Shown here: in pieces, positions 45,968-57,927 of the stretch
Position numbering within the stretch: position 1 is the first letter of the stretch
Layout: each line of letters begins with the position of its first letter
Program-made: the position numbers and the translations under genes
Notes under the pieces: generated by a model
Database searches by the model: none
The model's input: the letters and a program-made list of their open reading frames with translations, nothing else
Told to the model about the DNA's origin: nothing
Source of the DNA: Hyperoodon ampullatus
Taxonomy: Eukaryota > Chordata > Mammalia > Artiodactyla > Ziphiidae
DNA length: 64,000 nucleotides
Assembly: GCA_949752795.1 (NCBI GenBank)
Contig: OX457062.1
Location: forward strand, 91,501,777-91,565,776
Direction of reading: 5' to 3'

Positions 45968-46815
45968 GACCTTGCTGTCTCTGTTGTCTCTCCAGAAAAA
46001 GCACTGGAGAAATGGTCATTTGTGTAGAGATCAAACACAAATGGTCACCTGTGTAGAGACCAAATAAAGCACTCAGGTGTTGATGATTAAAATACCAACA
46101 AGCTGTAAAAATAAAAAACAAAAAACAAAGGGCACGTGCAGCACAGCATGGTTGTCAGTGTGAGCTTCGCAGTGAGACAGATCTGGGTGGAGCCCAGCAC
46201 TGCCACATGGCACTAGCTGTGTATCGGGCAAGTTGCTAACCCCCTCTTTACATTTCCTCAGTAATTTTGGATAATAACCCTTTCTTTATAGAGTGGCTGC
46301 TCAGTGCAGAGCCACACCATTGGAAGTGCTCCCTACATGGCGGCCAAGCCCACTGCAGTGTCAAGTTCTAGACAGAAGTAATGGAAACCTTCTTGAGAAT
46401 GTCAGTTAGACCCCACGAGGGGCTTGTCTTTTGGTGCTGAGGCCCCTTCTTATGCTCAGCAGATTTCTCTAGTCTCCTTTCTTGGCCATGGAGCTTGGGA
46501 ATCCAGTGGTTACTGTCGTGCCTGGCCAGGAAGGGCACTTTTGGTCAGTGGTTCCCCTAACAGTAGGACCTTGGGCCGACTCCTTTATTCCCAGACCTCA
46601 GGTTGCTCACTGGGAAAATCATGGTGTGGGTTAGATTCAAATCCATCCAACACATATTTATTGAGCACCTGCAGTGTGTGAGACCCAGGCTGAATGCTCT
46701 GGGCATGCAGTGGTGAACAGAACTTGATCTCAAGGAGCTTAGAGGCTAACGGGAGAACCAGACATCCAGGAAGCCACATAAAACAAAGGGCACGAGATCA
46801 CACCTTTGCTACAAC

Positions 46816-47163
46816 ATGGCAGAGGTAACTGAGAAACCACAGGAGCCTAACTCGGATTCAGAGATACACACCAGAAGTTCCCAGCAACAAACACCAAGCG
46901 TCAAAGGCAAGAGGAAGAGGAAGGCCCCTTTTCAACTCCAGGACTATGAAAGCGAGAAGATACGGAAGATAGTCATGAAGGTAAAATCAACTCTTTGGCA
47001 GAGCGTGGGAAAATGTAAGAAAGGGAAGAAGTCAATGATACTAGTCTTCTACCACCAGCAGAATAAAAGAAAGAATGAAAATCAGCCAGAGGAGGATGAA
47101 GAAGTCCTGGAAAGCACTTCTAGCAGTTCATCAGGTACTGCCTTGTGTCTACCAGGTAACTGA
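46816..47163 (+). CDS. Array protein, unit 8 (type C)
   Basis: An intact copy whose predicted protein is identical to that of unit 5 (T101, G107, E92). It is embedded between an A unit and a B unit, as in every other trimer. Confidence 0.6.
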   Translation: MAEVTEKPQEPNSDSEIHTRSSQQQTPSVKGKRKRKAPFQLQDYESEKIRKIVMKVKSTLWQSVGKCKKGKKSMILVFYHQQNKRKNENQPEEDEEVLESTSSSSSGTALCLPGN

Positions 47164-48011
47164 GACCTTGCTGTCTCTGTTGTCTCTGCAGAAAAAGCAC
47201 TGGAGAAATGGTCATTTGTGTAGAGATCAAACACAAATGGTCACCTGTGTAGAGACCAAATAAAGCACTCAGGTGTTGATGATTAAAATACCAACAAGCT
47301 GTAAAAATAAAAAACAAAAAACAAAGGGCACGTGCAGCACAGCACGGTTGTCAGTGTGAGCTTCGCAGTGAGACAGATCTGGGTGGAGCCCAGCACTGCC
47401 ACATGGCACTAGCTGTGTATCGGGCAAGTTGCTAACCCCCTCTTTACATTTCCTCAGTAATTTTGGATAATAACGCTTTGTTTATAGAGTGGCTGCTCAG
47501 TGCAGAGCCACACCATTGGAAGTGCTCCCTACATGGCGGCCAAGCCCACTGCAGTGTCAAGTTCTAGACAGAAGCAATGGAAACCTTCTTGAGAATGTCA
47601 GTTAGACCCCACGAGGGGCTTGTCTTTTGGTGCTGAGGCCCCTTCTTATGCTCAGCAGATTTCTCTAGTCTCCTTTCTTGGCCATGGAGCTTGGGAATCC
47701 AGTGGTTACTGTCGTGCCTGGCCAGGAAGGGCACTTTTGGTCAGTGGTTCCCCTAACAGTAGGACCTTGGGCCGACTCCTTTATTCCCAGACCTCAGGTT
47801 GCTCATTGGGAAAATCATGGTGTGGGTTAGATTCAAATCCATCCAACACATATTTATTGAGCACCTGCAGTGTGTGAGACCCAGGCTGAATGCTCTGGGC
47901 ATGCAGTGGTGAACAGAACTTGATCTCAAGGAGCTTAGAGGCTAACGGGAGAACCACACATCCAGGAAGCCACATAAAACAAAGGGCACGAGATCACACC
48001 TTTGCTACAAC

Positions 48012-48359
48012 ATGGCAGAGGTAACTGAGAAACCACAGGAGCCTAACTCGGATTCAGAGATACACACCAGAAGTTCCCAGCAACAAACACGAAGCGTCAA
48101 AGGCAAGAGGAAGAGGAAGGCCCCTTTTCAACTCCAGGACTATGAAAGCGAGAAGATACGGAAGATAGTCCTGAAGGTAAAATCAACTCTTTGGCAGAGC
48201 GTGGGAAAATGTAAGAAAGGGAAGAAGTCAATGATACTAGTCTTCTACCACCAGCAGAATAAAAGAAAGAATGAAAATCAGCCAGAGGAGCATGAAGAAG
48301 TCCTGGAAAGTTCTTCTAGCAGTTCATCAGGTACTGCCTTGTGTCTACCAGGTAACTGA
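48012..48359 (+). CDS. Array protein, unit 9 (type B)
   Basis: An intact copy with the type B protein (R27, L54, H94, G107). Unlike unit 6 it keeps AAG at Lys55. Its 3' flank has the B-specific GTTAATGATT. Confidence 0.6.
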   Translation: MAEVTEKPQEPNSDSEIHTRSSQQQTRSVKGKRKRKAPFQLQDYESEKIRKIVLKVKSTLWQSVGKCKKGKKSMILVFYHQQNKRKNENQPEEHEEVLESSSSSSSGTALCLPGN

Positions 48360-49207
48360 GACCTTGCTGTCTCTGTTGTCTCTCCAGAAAAAGCACTGGA
48401 GAAATGGTCATTTGTGTAGAGATCAAACACAAATGGTCACCTGTGTAGAGACCAAATAAAGCACTCAGGTGTTAATGATTAAAATACCAACAAGCTGTAA
48501 AAATAAAAAACAAAAAACAAAGGGCACGTGCAGCACAGCACGGTTGTCAGTGTGAGCTTCGCAGTGAGACAGATCTGGGTGGAGCCCAGCACTGCCACAT
48601 GGCACTAGCTGTGTATCGGGCAAGTTGCTAACCCCCTCTTTACATTTCCTCAGTAATTTTGGATAATAACCCTTTCTTTATAGAGTGGCTGCTCAGTGCA
48701 GAGCCACACCATTGGACGTGCTCCCTACATGGCGGCCAAGCCCACTGCAGTGTCAAGTTCTAGACAGAAGCAATGGAAACCTTCTTGATAATGTCAGTTA
48801 GACCCCACGAGGGGCTTGTCTTTTGGTGCTGAGGCCCCTTCTTATGCTCAGCAGATTTCTCTAGTCTCCTTTCTTGGCCATGGAGCTTGGGAATCCAGTG
48901 GTTACTGTCGTGCCTGGCCAGGAAGGGCACTTTTGGTCAGTGGTTCCCCTAACAGTAGGACCTTGGGCCGACTCCTTTATTCCCAGACCTCAGGTTGCTC
49001 ATTGGGAAAATCATGGTGTGGGTTAGATTCAAATCCATCCAACACATATTTATTGAGCACCTGCAGTGTGTGAGACCCAGGCTGAATGCTCTGGGCATGC
49101 AGTGGTGAACAGAACTTGATCTCAAGGAGCTTAGAGGCTAACGGGAGAACCAGACATCCAGCAAGCCACATAAAACAAAGGGCACGAGATCACACCTTTG
49201 CTACAAC

Positions 49208-49555
49208 ATGGCAGAGGTAACTGAGAAACCACAGGAGCCTAACTCGGATTCAGAGATACACACCAGAAGTTCCCAGCAACAAACACCAAGCGTCAAAGGC
49301 AAGAGGAAGAGGAAGGCCCCCTTTCAACTCCAGGACTATGAAAGCGAGAAGATACGGAAGATAGTCATGAAGGTAAAATCAACTCTTTGGCAGAGTGTGG
49401 GAAAATGTAAGAAAGGGAAGAAGTCAATGATACTAGTCTTCTACCACCAGCAGAATAAAAGAAAGAATGAAAATCAGCCAAAGGAGGATGAAGAAGTCCT
49501 GGAAAGTTCTTCTAGCAGTTCATCAAGTACTGCCTTGTGTCTACCAGGTAACTGA
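49208..49555 (+). CDS. Array protein, unit 10 (type A)
   Basis: An intact copy with the standard type A protein. The left end has the usual A marker CATCCAGCAAGCC, and the 3' flank has CATGGTTGTC. Confidence 0.6.
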   Translation: MAEVTEKPQEPNSDSEIHTRSSQQQTPSVKGKRKRKAPFQLQDYESEKIRKIVMKVKSTLWQSVGKCKKGKKSMILVFYHQQNKRKNENQPKEDEEVLESSSSSSSSTALCLPGN

Positions 49556-50403
49556 GACCTTGCTGTCTCTGTTGTCTCTCCAGAAAAAGCACTGGAGAAA
49601 TGGTCATTTGTGTAGAGATCAAACACAAATGGTCACCTGTGTAGAGACCAAATAAAGCACTCAGGTGTTGATGATTAAAATACCAACAAGCTGTAAAAAT
49701 AAAAAACAAAAAACAAAGGGCACGTGCAGCACAGCATGGTTGTCAGTGTGAGCTTCGCAGTGAGACAGATCTGGGTGGAGCCCAGCACTGCCACATGGCA
49801 CTAGCTGTGTATCGGGCAAGTTGCTAACCCCCTCTTTACATTTCCTCAGTAATTTTGGATAATAACCCTTTCTTTATAGAGTGGCTGCTCAGTGCAGAGC
49901 CACACCATTGGAAGTGCTCCCTACATGGCGGCCAAGCCCACTGCAGTGTCAAGTTCTAGACAGAAGTAATGGAAACCTTCTTGAGAATGTCAGTTAGACC
50001 CCACGAGGGGCTTGTCTTTTGGTGCTGAGGCCCCTTCTTATGCTCAGCAGATTTCTCTAGTCTCCTTTCTTGGCCATGGAGCTTGGGAATCCAGTGGTTA
50101 CTGTCGTGCCTGGCCAGGAAGGGCACTTTTGGTCAGTGGTTCCCCTAACAGTAGGACCTTGGGCCGACTCCTTTATTCCCAGACCTCAGGTTGCTCACTG
50201 GGAAAATCATGGTGTGGGTTAGATTCAAATCCATCCAACACATATTTATTGAGCACCTGCAGTGTGTGAGACCCAGGCTGAATGCTCTGGGCATGCAGTG
50301 GTGAACAGAACTTGATCTCAAGGAGCTTAGAGGCTAACGGGAGAACCAGACATCCAGGAAGCCACATAAAACAAAGGGCACGAGATCACACCTTTGCTAC
50401 AAC

Positions 50404-50751
50404 ATGGCAGAGGTAACTGAGAAACCACAGGAGCCTAACTCGGATTCAGAGATACACACCAGAAGTTCCCAGCAACAAACACCAAGCGTCAAAGGCAAGA
50501 GGAAGAGGAAGGCCCCTTTTCAACTCCAGGACTATGAAAGCGAGAAGATACGGAAGATAGTCATGAAGGTAAAATCAACTCTTTGGCAGAGCGTGGGAAA
50601 ATGTAAGAAAGGGAAGAAGTCAATGATACTAGTCTTCTACCACCAGCAGAATAAAAGAAAGAATGAAAATCAGCCAGAGGAGGATGAAGAAGTCCTGGAA
50701 AGCACTTCTAGCAGTTCATCAGGTACTGCCTTGTGTCTACCAGGTAACTGA
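50404..50751 (+). CDS. Array protein, unit 11 (type C)
   Basis: An intact copy with the standard type C protein. The flank carries the C markers CTCACTGGGAA upstream, and TAACGCTTTGTTTATAG downstream. Confidence 0.6.
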   Translation: MAEVTEKPQEPNSDSEIHTRSSQQQTPSVKGKRKRKAPFQLQDYESEKIRKIVMKVKSTLWQSVGKCKKGKKSMILVFYHQQNKRKNENQPEEDEEVLESTSSSSSGTALCLPGN

Positions 50752-51599
50752 GACCTTGCTGTCTCTGTTGTCTCTGCAGAAAAAGCACTGGAGAAATGGT
50801 CATTTGTGTAGAGATCAAACACAAATGGTCACCTGTGTAGAGACCAAATAAAGCACTCAGGTGTTGATGATTAAAATACCAACAAGCTGTAAAAATAAAA
50901 AACAAAAAACAAAGGGCACGTGCAGCACAGCACGGTTGTCAGTGTGAGCTTCGCAGTGAGACAGATCTGGGTGGAGCCCAGCACTGCCACATGGCACTAG
51001 CTGTGTATCGGGCAAGTTGCTAACCCCCTCTTTACATTTCCTCAGTAATTTTGGATAATAACGCTTTGTTTATAGAGTGGCTGCTCAGTGCAGAGCCACA
51101 CCATTGGAAGTGCTCCCTACATGGCGGCCAAGCCCACTGCAGTGTCAAGTTCTAGACAGAAGCAATGGAAACCTTCTTGAGAATGTCAGTTAGACCCCAC
51201 GAGGGGCTTGTCTTTTGGTGCTGAGGCCCCTTCTTATGCTCAGCAGATTTCTCTAGTCTCCTTTCTTGGCCATGGAGCTTGGGAATCCAGTGGTTACTGT
51301 CGTGCCTGGCCAGGAAGGGCACTTTTGGTCAGTGGTTCCCCTAACAGTAGGACCTTGGGCCGACTCCTTTATTCCCAGACCTCAGGTTGCTCATTGGGAA
51401 AATCATGGTGTGGGTTAGATTCAAATCCATCCAACACATATTTATTGAGCACCTGCAGTGTGTGAGACCCAGGCTGAATGCTCTGGGCATGCAGTGGTGA
51501 ACAGAACTTGATCTCAAGGAGCTTAGAGGCTAACGGGAGAACCACACATCCAGGAAGCCACATAAAACAAAGGGCACGAGATCACACCTTTGCTACAAC

Positions 51600-51947
51600 A
51601 TGGCAGAGGTAACTGAGAAACCACAGGAGCCTAACTCGGATTCAGAGATACACACCAGAAGTTCCCAGCAACAAACACGAAGCGTCAAAGGCAAGAGGAA
51701 GAGGAAGGCCCCTTTTCAACTCCAGGACTATGAAAGCGAGAAGATACGGAAGATAGTCCTGAAGGTAAAATCAACTCTTTGGCAGAGCGTGGGAAAATGT
51801 AAGAAAGGGAAGAAGTCAATGATACTAGTCTTCTACCACCAGCAGAATAAAAGAAAGAATGAAAATCAGCCAGAGGAGCATGAAGAAGTCCTGGAAAGTT
51901 CTTCTAGCAGTTCATCAGGTACTGCCTTGTGTCTACCAGGTAACTGA
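51600..51947 (+). CDS. Array protein, unit 12 (type B)
   Basis: An intact copy with the standard type B protein, followed by the B marker CTTGATAATGTC at about 52,373. Confidence 0.6.
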   Translation: MAEVTEKPQEPNSDSEIHTRSSQQQTRSVKGKRKRKAPFQLQDYESEKIRKIVLKVKSTLWQSVGKCKKGKKSMILVFYHQQNKRKNENQPEEHEEVLESSSSSSSGTALCLPGN

Positions 51948-52795
51948 GACCTTGCTGTCTCTGTTGTCTCTCCAGAAAAAGCACTGGAGAAATGGTCATT
52001 TGTGTAGAGATCAAACACAAATGGTCACCTGTGTAGAGACCAAATAAAGCACTCAGGTGTTAATGATTAAAATACCAACAAGCTGTAAAAATAAAAAACA
52101 AAAAACAAAGGGCACGTGCAGCACAGCACGGTTGTCAGTGTGAGCTTCGCAGTGAGACAGATCTGGGTGGAGCCCAGCACTGCCACATGGCACTAGCTGT
52201 GTATCGGGCAAGTTGCTAACCCCCTCTTTACATTTCCTCAGTAATTTTGGATAATAACCCTTTCTTTATAGAGTGGCTGCTCAGTGCAGAGCCACACCAT
52301 TGGACGTGCTCCCTACATGGCGGCCAAGCCCACTGCAGTGTCAAGTTCTAGACAGAAGCAATGGAAACCTTCTTGATAATGTCAGTTAGACCCCACGAGG
52401 GGCTTGTCTTTTGGTGCTGAGGCCCCTTCTTATGCTCAGCAGATTTCTCTAGTCTCCTTTCTTGGCCATGGAGCTTGGGAATCCAGTGGTTACTGTCGTG
52501 CCTGGCCAGGAAGGGCACTTTTGGTCAGTGGTTCCCCTAACAGTAGGACCTTGGGCCGACTCCTTTATTCCCAGACCTCAGGTTGCTCATTGGGAAAATC
52601 ATGGTGTGGGTTAGATTCAAATCCATCCAACACATATTTATTGAGCACCTGCAGTGTGTGAGACCCAGGCTGAATGCTCTGGGCATGCAGTGGTGAACAG
52701 AACTTGATCTCAAGGAGCTTAGAGGCTAACGGGAGAACCAGACATCCAGCAAGCCACATAAAACAAAGGGCACGAGATCACACCTTTGCTACAAC

Positions 52796-53143
52796 ATGGC
52801 AGAGGTAACTGAGAAACCACAGGAGCCTAACTCGGATTCAGAGATACACACCAGAAGTTCCCAGCAACAAACACCAAGCGTCAAAGGCAAGAGGAAGAGG
52901 AAGGCCCCCTTTCAACTCCAGGACTATGAAAGCGAGAAGATACGGAAGATAGTCATGAAGGTAAAATCAACTCTTTGGCAGAGTGTGGGAAAATGTAAGA
53001 AAGGGAAGAAGTCAATGATACTAGTCTTCTACCACCAGCAGAATAAAAGAAAGAATGAAAATCAGCCAAAGGAGGATGAAGAAGTCCTGGAAAGTTCTTC
53101 TAGCAGTTCATCAAGTACTGCCTTGTGTCTACCAGGTAACTGA
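52796..53143 (+). CDS. Array protein, unit 13 (type A)
   Basis: An intact copy with the standard type A protein. The only difference noticed from earlier A units is the downstream C in GAAGCAATGG near 53,552. Confidence 0.6.
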   Translation: MAEVTEKPQEPNSDSEIHTRSSQQQTPSVKGKRKRKAPFQLQDYESEKIRKIVMKVKSTLWQSVGKCKKGKKSMILVFYHQQNKRKNENQPKEDEEVLESSSSSSSSTALCLPGN

Positions 53144-53991
53144 GACCTTGCTGTCTCTGTTGTCTCTCCAGAAAAAGCACTGGAGAAATGGTCATTTGTG
53201 TAGAGATCAAACACAAATGGTCACCTGTGTAGAGACCAAATAAAGCACTCAGGTGTTGATGATTAAAATACCAACAAGCTGTAAAAATAAAAAACAAAAA
53301 ACAAAGGGCACGTGCAGCACAGCATGGTTGTCAGTGTGAGCTTCGCAGTGAGACAGATCTGGGTGGAGCCCAGCACTGCCACATGGCACTAGCTGTGTAT
53401 CGGGCAAGTTGCTAACCCCCTCTTTACATTTCCTCAGTAATTTTGGATAATAACCCTTTCTTTATAGAGTGGCTGCTCAGTGCAGAGCCACACCATTGGA
53501 AGTGCTCCCTACATGGCGGCCAAGCCCACTGCAGTGTCAAGTTCTAGACAGAAGCAATGGAAACCTTCTTGAGAATGTCAGTTAGACCCCACGAGGGGCT
53601 TGTCTTTTGGTGCTGAGGCCCCTTCTTATGCTCAGCAGATTTCTCTAGTCTCCTTTCTTGGCCATGGAGCTTGGGAATCCAGTGGTTACTGTCGTGCCTG
53701 GCCAGGAAGGGCACTTTTGGTCAGTGGTTCCCCTAACAGTAGGACCTTGGGCCGACTCCTTTATTCCCAGACCTCAGGTTGCTCACTGGGAAAATCATGG
53801 TGTGGGTTAGATTCAAATCCATCCAACACATATTTATTGAGCACCTGCAGTGTGTGAGACCCAGGCTGAATGCTCTGGGCATGCAGTGGTGAACAGAACT
53901 TGATCTCAAGGAGCTTAGAGGCTAACGGGAGAACCAGACATCCAGGAAGCCACATAAAACAAAGGGCACGAGATCACACCTTTGCTACAAC

Positions 53992-54339
53992 ATGGCAGAG
54001 GTAACTGAGAAACCACAGGAGCCTAACTCGGATTCAGAGATACACACCAGAAGTTCCCAGCAACAAACACCAAGCGTCAAAGGCAAGAGGAAGAGGAAGG
54101 CCCCTTTTCAACTCCAGGACTATGAAAGCGAGAAGATACGGAAGATAGTCATGAAGGTAAAATCAACTCTTTGGCAGAGCGTGGGAAAATGTAAGAAAGG
54201 GAAGAAGTCAATGATACTAGTCTTCTACCACCAGCAGAATAAAAGAAAGAATGAAAATCAGCCAGAGGAGGATGAAGAAGTCCTGGAAAGCACTTCTAGC
54301 AGTTCATCAGGTACTGCCTTGTGTCTACCAGGTAACTGA
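53992..54339 (+). CDS. Array protein, unit 14 (type C)
   Basis: An intact copy with the standard type C protein. No private change was seen in the reading frame. Confidence 0.6.
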   Translation: MAEVTEKPQEPNSDSEIHTRSSQQQTPSVKGKRKRKAPFQLQDYESEKIRKIVMKVKSTLWQSVGKCKKGKKSMILVFYHQQNKRKNENQPEEDEEVLESTSSSSSGTALCLPGN

Positions 54340-55187
54340 GACCTTGCTGTCTCTGTTGTCTCTGCAGAAAAAGCACTGGAGAAATGGTCATTTGTGTAGA
54401 GATCAAACACAAATGGTCACCTGTGTAGAGACCAAATAAAGCACTCAGGTGTTGATGATTAAAATACCAACAAGCTGTAAAAATAAAAAACAAAAAACAA
54501 AGGGCACGTGCAGCACAGCACGGTTGTCAGTGTGAGCTTCGCAGTGAGACAGATCTGGGTGGAGCCCAGCACTGCCACATGGCACTAGCTGTGTATCGGG
54601 CAAGTTGCTAACCCCCTCTTTACATTTCCTCAGTAATTTTGGATAATAACGCTTTGTTTATAGAGTGGCTGCTCAGTGCAGAGCCACACCATTGGAAGTG
54701 CTCCCTACATGGCGGCCAAGCCCACTGCAGTGTCAAGTTCTAGACAGAAGCAATGGAAACCTTCTTGAGAATGTCAGTTAGACCCCACGAGGGGCTTGTC
54801 TTTTGGTGCTGAGGCCCCTTCTTATGCTCAGCAGATTTCTCTAGTCTCCTTTCTTGGCCATGGAGCTTGGGAATCCAGTGGTTACTGTCGTGCCTGGCCA
54901 GGAAGGGCACTTTTGGTCAGTGGTTCCCCTAACAGTAGGACCTTGGGCCGACTCCTTTATTCCCAGACCTCAGGTTGCTCATTGGGAAAATCATGGTGTG
55001 GGTTAGATTCAAATCCATCCAACACATATTTATTGAGCACCTGCAGTGTGTGAGACCCAGGCTGAATGCTCTGGGCATGCAGTGGTGAACAGAACTTGAT
55101 CTCAAGGAGCTTAGAGGCTAACGGGAGAACCACACATCCAGGAAGCCACATAAAACAAAGGGCACGAGATCACACCTTTGCTACAAC

Positions 55188-55535
55188 ATGGCAGAGGTAA
55201 CTGAGAAACCACAGGAGCCTAACTCGGATTCAGAGATACACACCAGAAGTTCCCAGCAACAAACACGAAGCGTCAAAGGCAAGAGGAAGAGGAAGGCCCC
55301 TTTTCAACTCCAGGACTATGAAAGCGAGAAGATACGGAAGATAGTCCTGAAGGTAAAATCAACTCTTTGGCAGAGCGTGGGAAAATGTAAGAAAGGGAAG
55401 AAGTCAATGATACTAGTCTTCTACCACCAGCAGAATAAAAGAAAGAATGAAAATCAGCCAGAGGAGCATGAAGAAGTCCTGGAAAGTTCTTCTAGCAGTT
55501 CATCAGGTACTGCCTTGTGTCTACCAGGTAACTGA
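55188..55535 (+). CDS. Array protein, unit 15 (type B)
   Basis: An intact copy with the standard type B protein. The 3' flank has an A-like CATGG at about 55,717 while keeping the other B markers. Confidence 0.6.
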   Translation: MAEVTEKPQEPNSDSEIHTRSSQQQTRSVKGKRKRKAPFQLQDYESEKIRKIVLKVKSTLWQSVGKCKKGKKSMILVFYHQQNKRKNENQPEEHEEVLESSSSSSSGTALCLPGN

Positions 55536-56383
55536 GACCTTGCTGTCTCTGTTGTCTCTCCAGAAAAAGCACTGGAGAAATGGTCATTTGTGTAGAGATC
55601 AAACACAAATGGTCACCTGTGTAGAGACCAAATAAAGCACTCAGGTGTTAATGATTAAAATACCAACAAGCTGTAAAAATAAAAAACAAAAAACAAAGGG
55701 CACGTGCAGCACAGCATGGTTGTCAGTGTGAGCTTCGCAGTGAGACAGATCTGGGTGGAGCCCAGCACTGCCACATGGCACTAGCTGTGTATCGGGCAAG
55801 TTGCTAACCCCCTCTTTACATTTCCTCAGTAATTTTGGATAATAACCCTTTCTTTATAGAGTGGCTGCTCAGTGCAGAGCCACACCATTGGACGTGCTCC
55901 CTACATGGCGGCCAAGCCCACTGCAGTGTCAAGTTCTAGACAGAAGCAATGGAAACCTTCTTGATAATGTCAGTTAGACCCCACGAGGGGCTTGTCTTTT
56001 GGTGCTGAGGCCCCTTCTTATGCTCAGCAGATTTCTCTAGTCTCCTTTCTTGGCCATGGAGCTTGGGAATCCAGTGGTTACTGTCGTGCCTGGCCAGGAA
56101 GGGCACTTTTGGTCAGTGGTTCCCCTAACAGTAGGACCTTGGGCCGACTCCTTTATTCCCAGACCTCAGGTTGCTCATTGGGAAAATCATGGTGTGGGTT
56201 AGATTCAAATCCATCCAACACATATTTATTGAGCACCTGCAGTGTGTGAGACCCAGGCTGAATGCTCTGGGCATGCAGTGGTGAACAGAACTTGATCTCA
56301 AGGAGCTTAGAGGCTAACGGGAGAACCAGACATCCAGCAAGCCACATAAAACAAAGGGCACGAGATCACACCTTTGCTACAAC

Positions 56384-56731
56384 ATGGCAGAGGTAACTGA
56401 GAAACCACAGGAGCCTAACTCGGATTCAGAGATACACACCAGAAGTTCCCAGCAACAAACACCAAGCGTCAAAGGCAAGAGGAAGAGGAAGGCCCCCTTT
56501 CAACTCCAGGACTATGAAAGCGAGAAGATACGGAAGATAGTCATGAAGGTAAAATCAACTCTTTGGCAGAGTGTGGGAAAATGTAAGAAAGGGAAGAAGT
56601 CAATGATACTAGTCTTCTACCACCAGCAGAATAAAAGAAAGAATGAAAATCAGCCAAAGGAGGATGAAGAAGTCCTGGAAAGTTCTTCTAGCAGTTCATC
56701 AAGTACTGCCTTGTGTCTACCAGGTAACTGA
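56384..56731 (+). CDS. Array protein, unit 16 (type A)
   Basis: An intact copy with the standard type A protein. It begins a fifth trimer that is not completed. Confidence 0.6.
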   Translation: MAEVTEKPQEPNSDSEIHTRSSQQQTPSVKGKRKRKAPFQLQDYESEKIRKIVMKVKSTLWQSVGKCKKGKKSMILVFYHQQNKRKNENQPKEDEEVLESSSSSSSSTALCLPGN

Positions 56732-57579
56732 GACCTTGCTGTCTCTGTTGTCTCTCCAGAAAAAGCACTGGAGAAATGGTCATTTGTGTAGAGATCAAAC
56801 ACAAATGGTCACCTGTGTAGAGACCAAATAAAGCACTCAGGTGTTGATGATTAAAATACCAACAAGCTGTAAAAATAAAAAACAAAAAACAAAGGGCACG
56901 TGCAGCACAGCATGGTTGTCAGTGTGAGCTTCGCAGTGAGACAGATCTGGGTGGAGCCCAGCACTGCCACATGGCACTAGCTGTGTATCGGGCAAGTTGC
57001 TAACCCCCTCTTTACATTTCCTCAGTAATTTTGGATAATAACCCTTTCTTTATAGAGTGGCTGCTCAGTGCAGAGCCACACCATTGGAAGTGCTCCCTAC
57101 ATGGCGGCCAAGCCCACTGCAGTGTCAAGTTCTAGACAGAAGCAATGGAAACCTTCTTGAGAATGTCAGTTAGACCCCACGAGGGGCTTGTCTTTTGGTG
57201 CTGAGGCCCCTTCTTATGCTCAGCAGATTTCTCTAGTCTCCTTTCTTGGCCATGGAGCTTGGGAATCCAGTGGTTACTGTCGTGCCTGGCCAGGAAGGGC
57301 ACTTTTGGTCAGTGGTTCCCCTAACAGTAGGACCTTGGGCCGACTCCTTTATTCCCAGACCTCAGGTTGCTCACTGGGAAAATCATGGTGTGGGTTAGAT
57401 TCAAATCCATCCAACACATATTTATTGAGCACCTGCAGTGTGTGAGACCCAGGCTGAATGCTCTGGGCATGCAGTGGTGAACAGAACTTGATCTCAAGGA
57501 GCTTAGAGGCTAACGGGAGAACCAGACATCCAGGAAGCCACATAAAACAAAGGGCACGAGATCACACCTTTGCTACAAC

Positions 57580-57927
57580 ATGGCAGAGGTAACTGAGAAA
57601 CCACAGGAGCCTAACTCGGATTCAGAGATACACACCAGAAGTTCCCAGCAACAAACACCAAGTGTCAAAGGCAAGAGGAAGAGGAAGGCCCCTTTTCAAC
57701 TCCAGGACTATGAAAGCGAGAAGATACGGAAGATAGTCATGAAGGTAAAATCAACTCTTTGGCAGAGCGTGGGAAAATGTAAGAAAAGGAAGAAGTCAAT
57801 GATACTAGTCTTCTACCACCAGCAGAATAAAAGAAAGAATGAAAATCAGCCAGAGGAGGATGAAGAAGTCCTGGAAAGTTCTTCTAGCAGTTCATCAAGT
57901 ACTGCCTTGTGTCTACCAGGTAACTGA
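57580..57927 (+). CDS. Array protein, unit 17 (edge unit, C-like start, distinct end)
   Basis: An intact copy at the right edge. Upstream it carries the C marker CTCACTGGGAA. The protein has E92 and D94 like type C but S101 and S107 like type A, plus a private G70R (KCKKRKKS) and a silent AGT at Ser28. The unit's right end diverges (AAACAGAAATAACGG, AGAGCCCAAGAGG) because it continues into the flanking DNA. Confidence 0.6.
   Translation: MAEVTEKPQEPNSDSEIHTRSSQQQTPSVKGKRKRKAPFQLQDYESEKIRKIVMKVKSTLWQSVGKCKKRKKSMILVFYHQQNKRKNENQPEEDEEVLESSSSSSSSTALCLPGN

Larger units (their letters stand above)
45307..48894 (+). repeat. Higher-order repeat 2 (units 7-9, A-C-B)
   Basis: Second 3,588-bp trimer. 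Unit 7 is type A in its coding part, but its left end carries CATCCAGGAAGCC where most A units have CATCCAGCAAGCC, and it has a private AGTGGCTCCC near 45,352. This suggests local conversion or mutation at the left end. Confidence 0.9.
48895..52482 (+). repeat. Higher-order repeat 3 (units 10-12, A-C-B)
   Basis: Third 3,588-bp trimer. I saw no private change in it, so by eye it matches the consensus of the trimers. Confidence 0.9.
52483..56070 (+). repeat. Higher-order repeat 4 (units 13-15, A-C-B)
   Basis: Fourth 3,588-bp trimer. Unit 15 (B) carries CATGGTTGTC in its 3' flank, a base otherwise typical of A units, which is a possible short conversion tract. Unit 13 has GAAGCAATGG where earlier A units read GAAGTAATGG. 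Confidence 0.9.
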
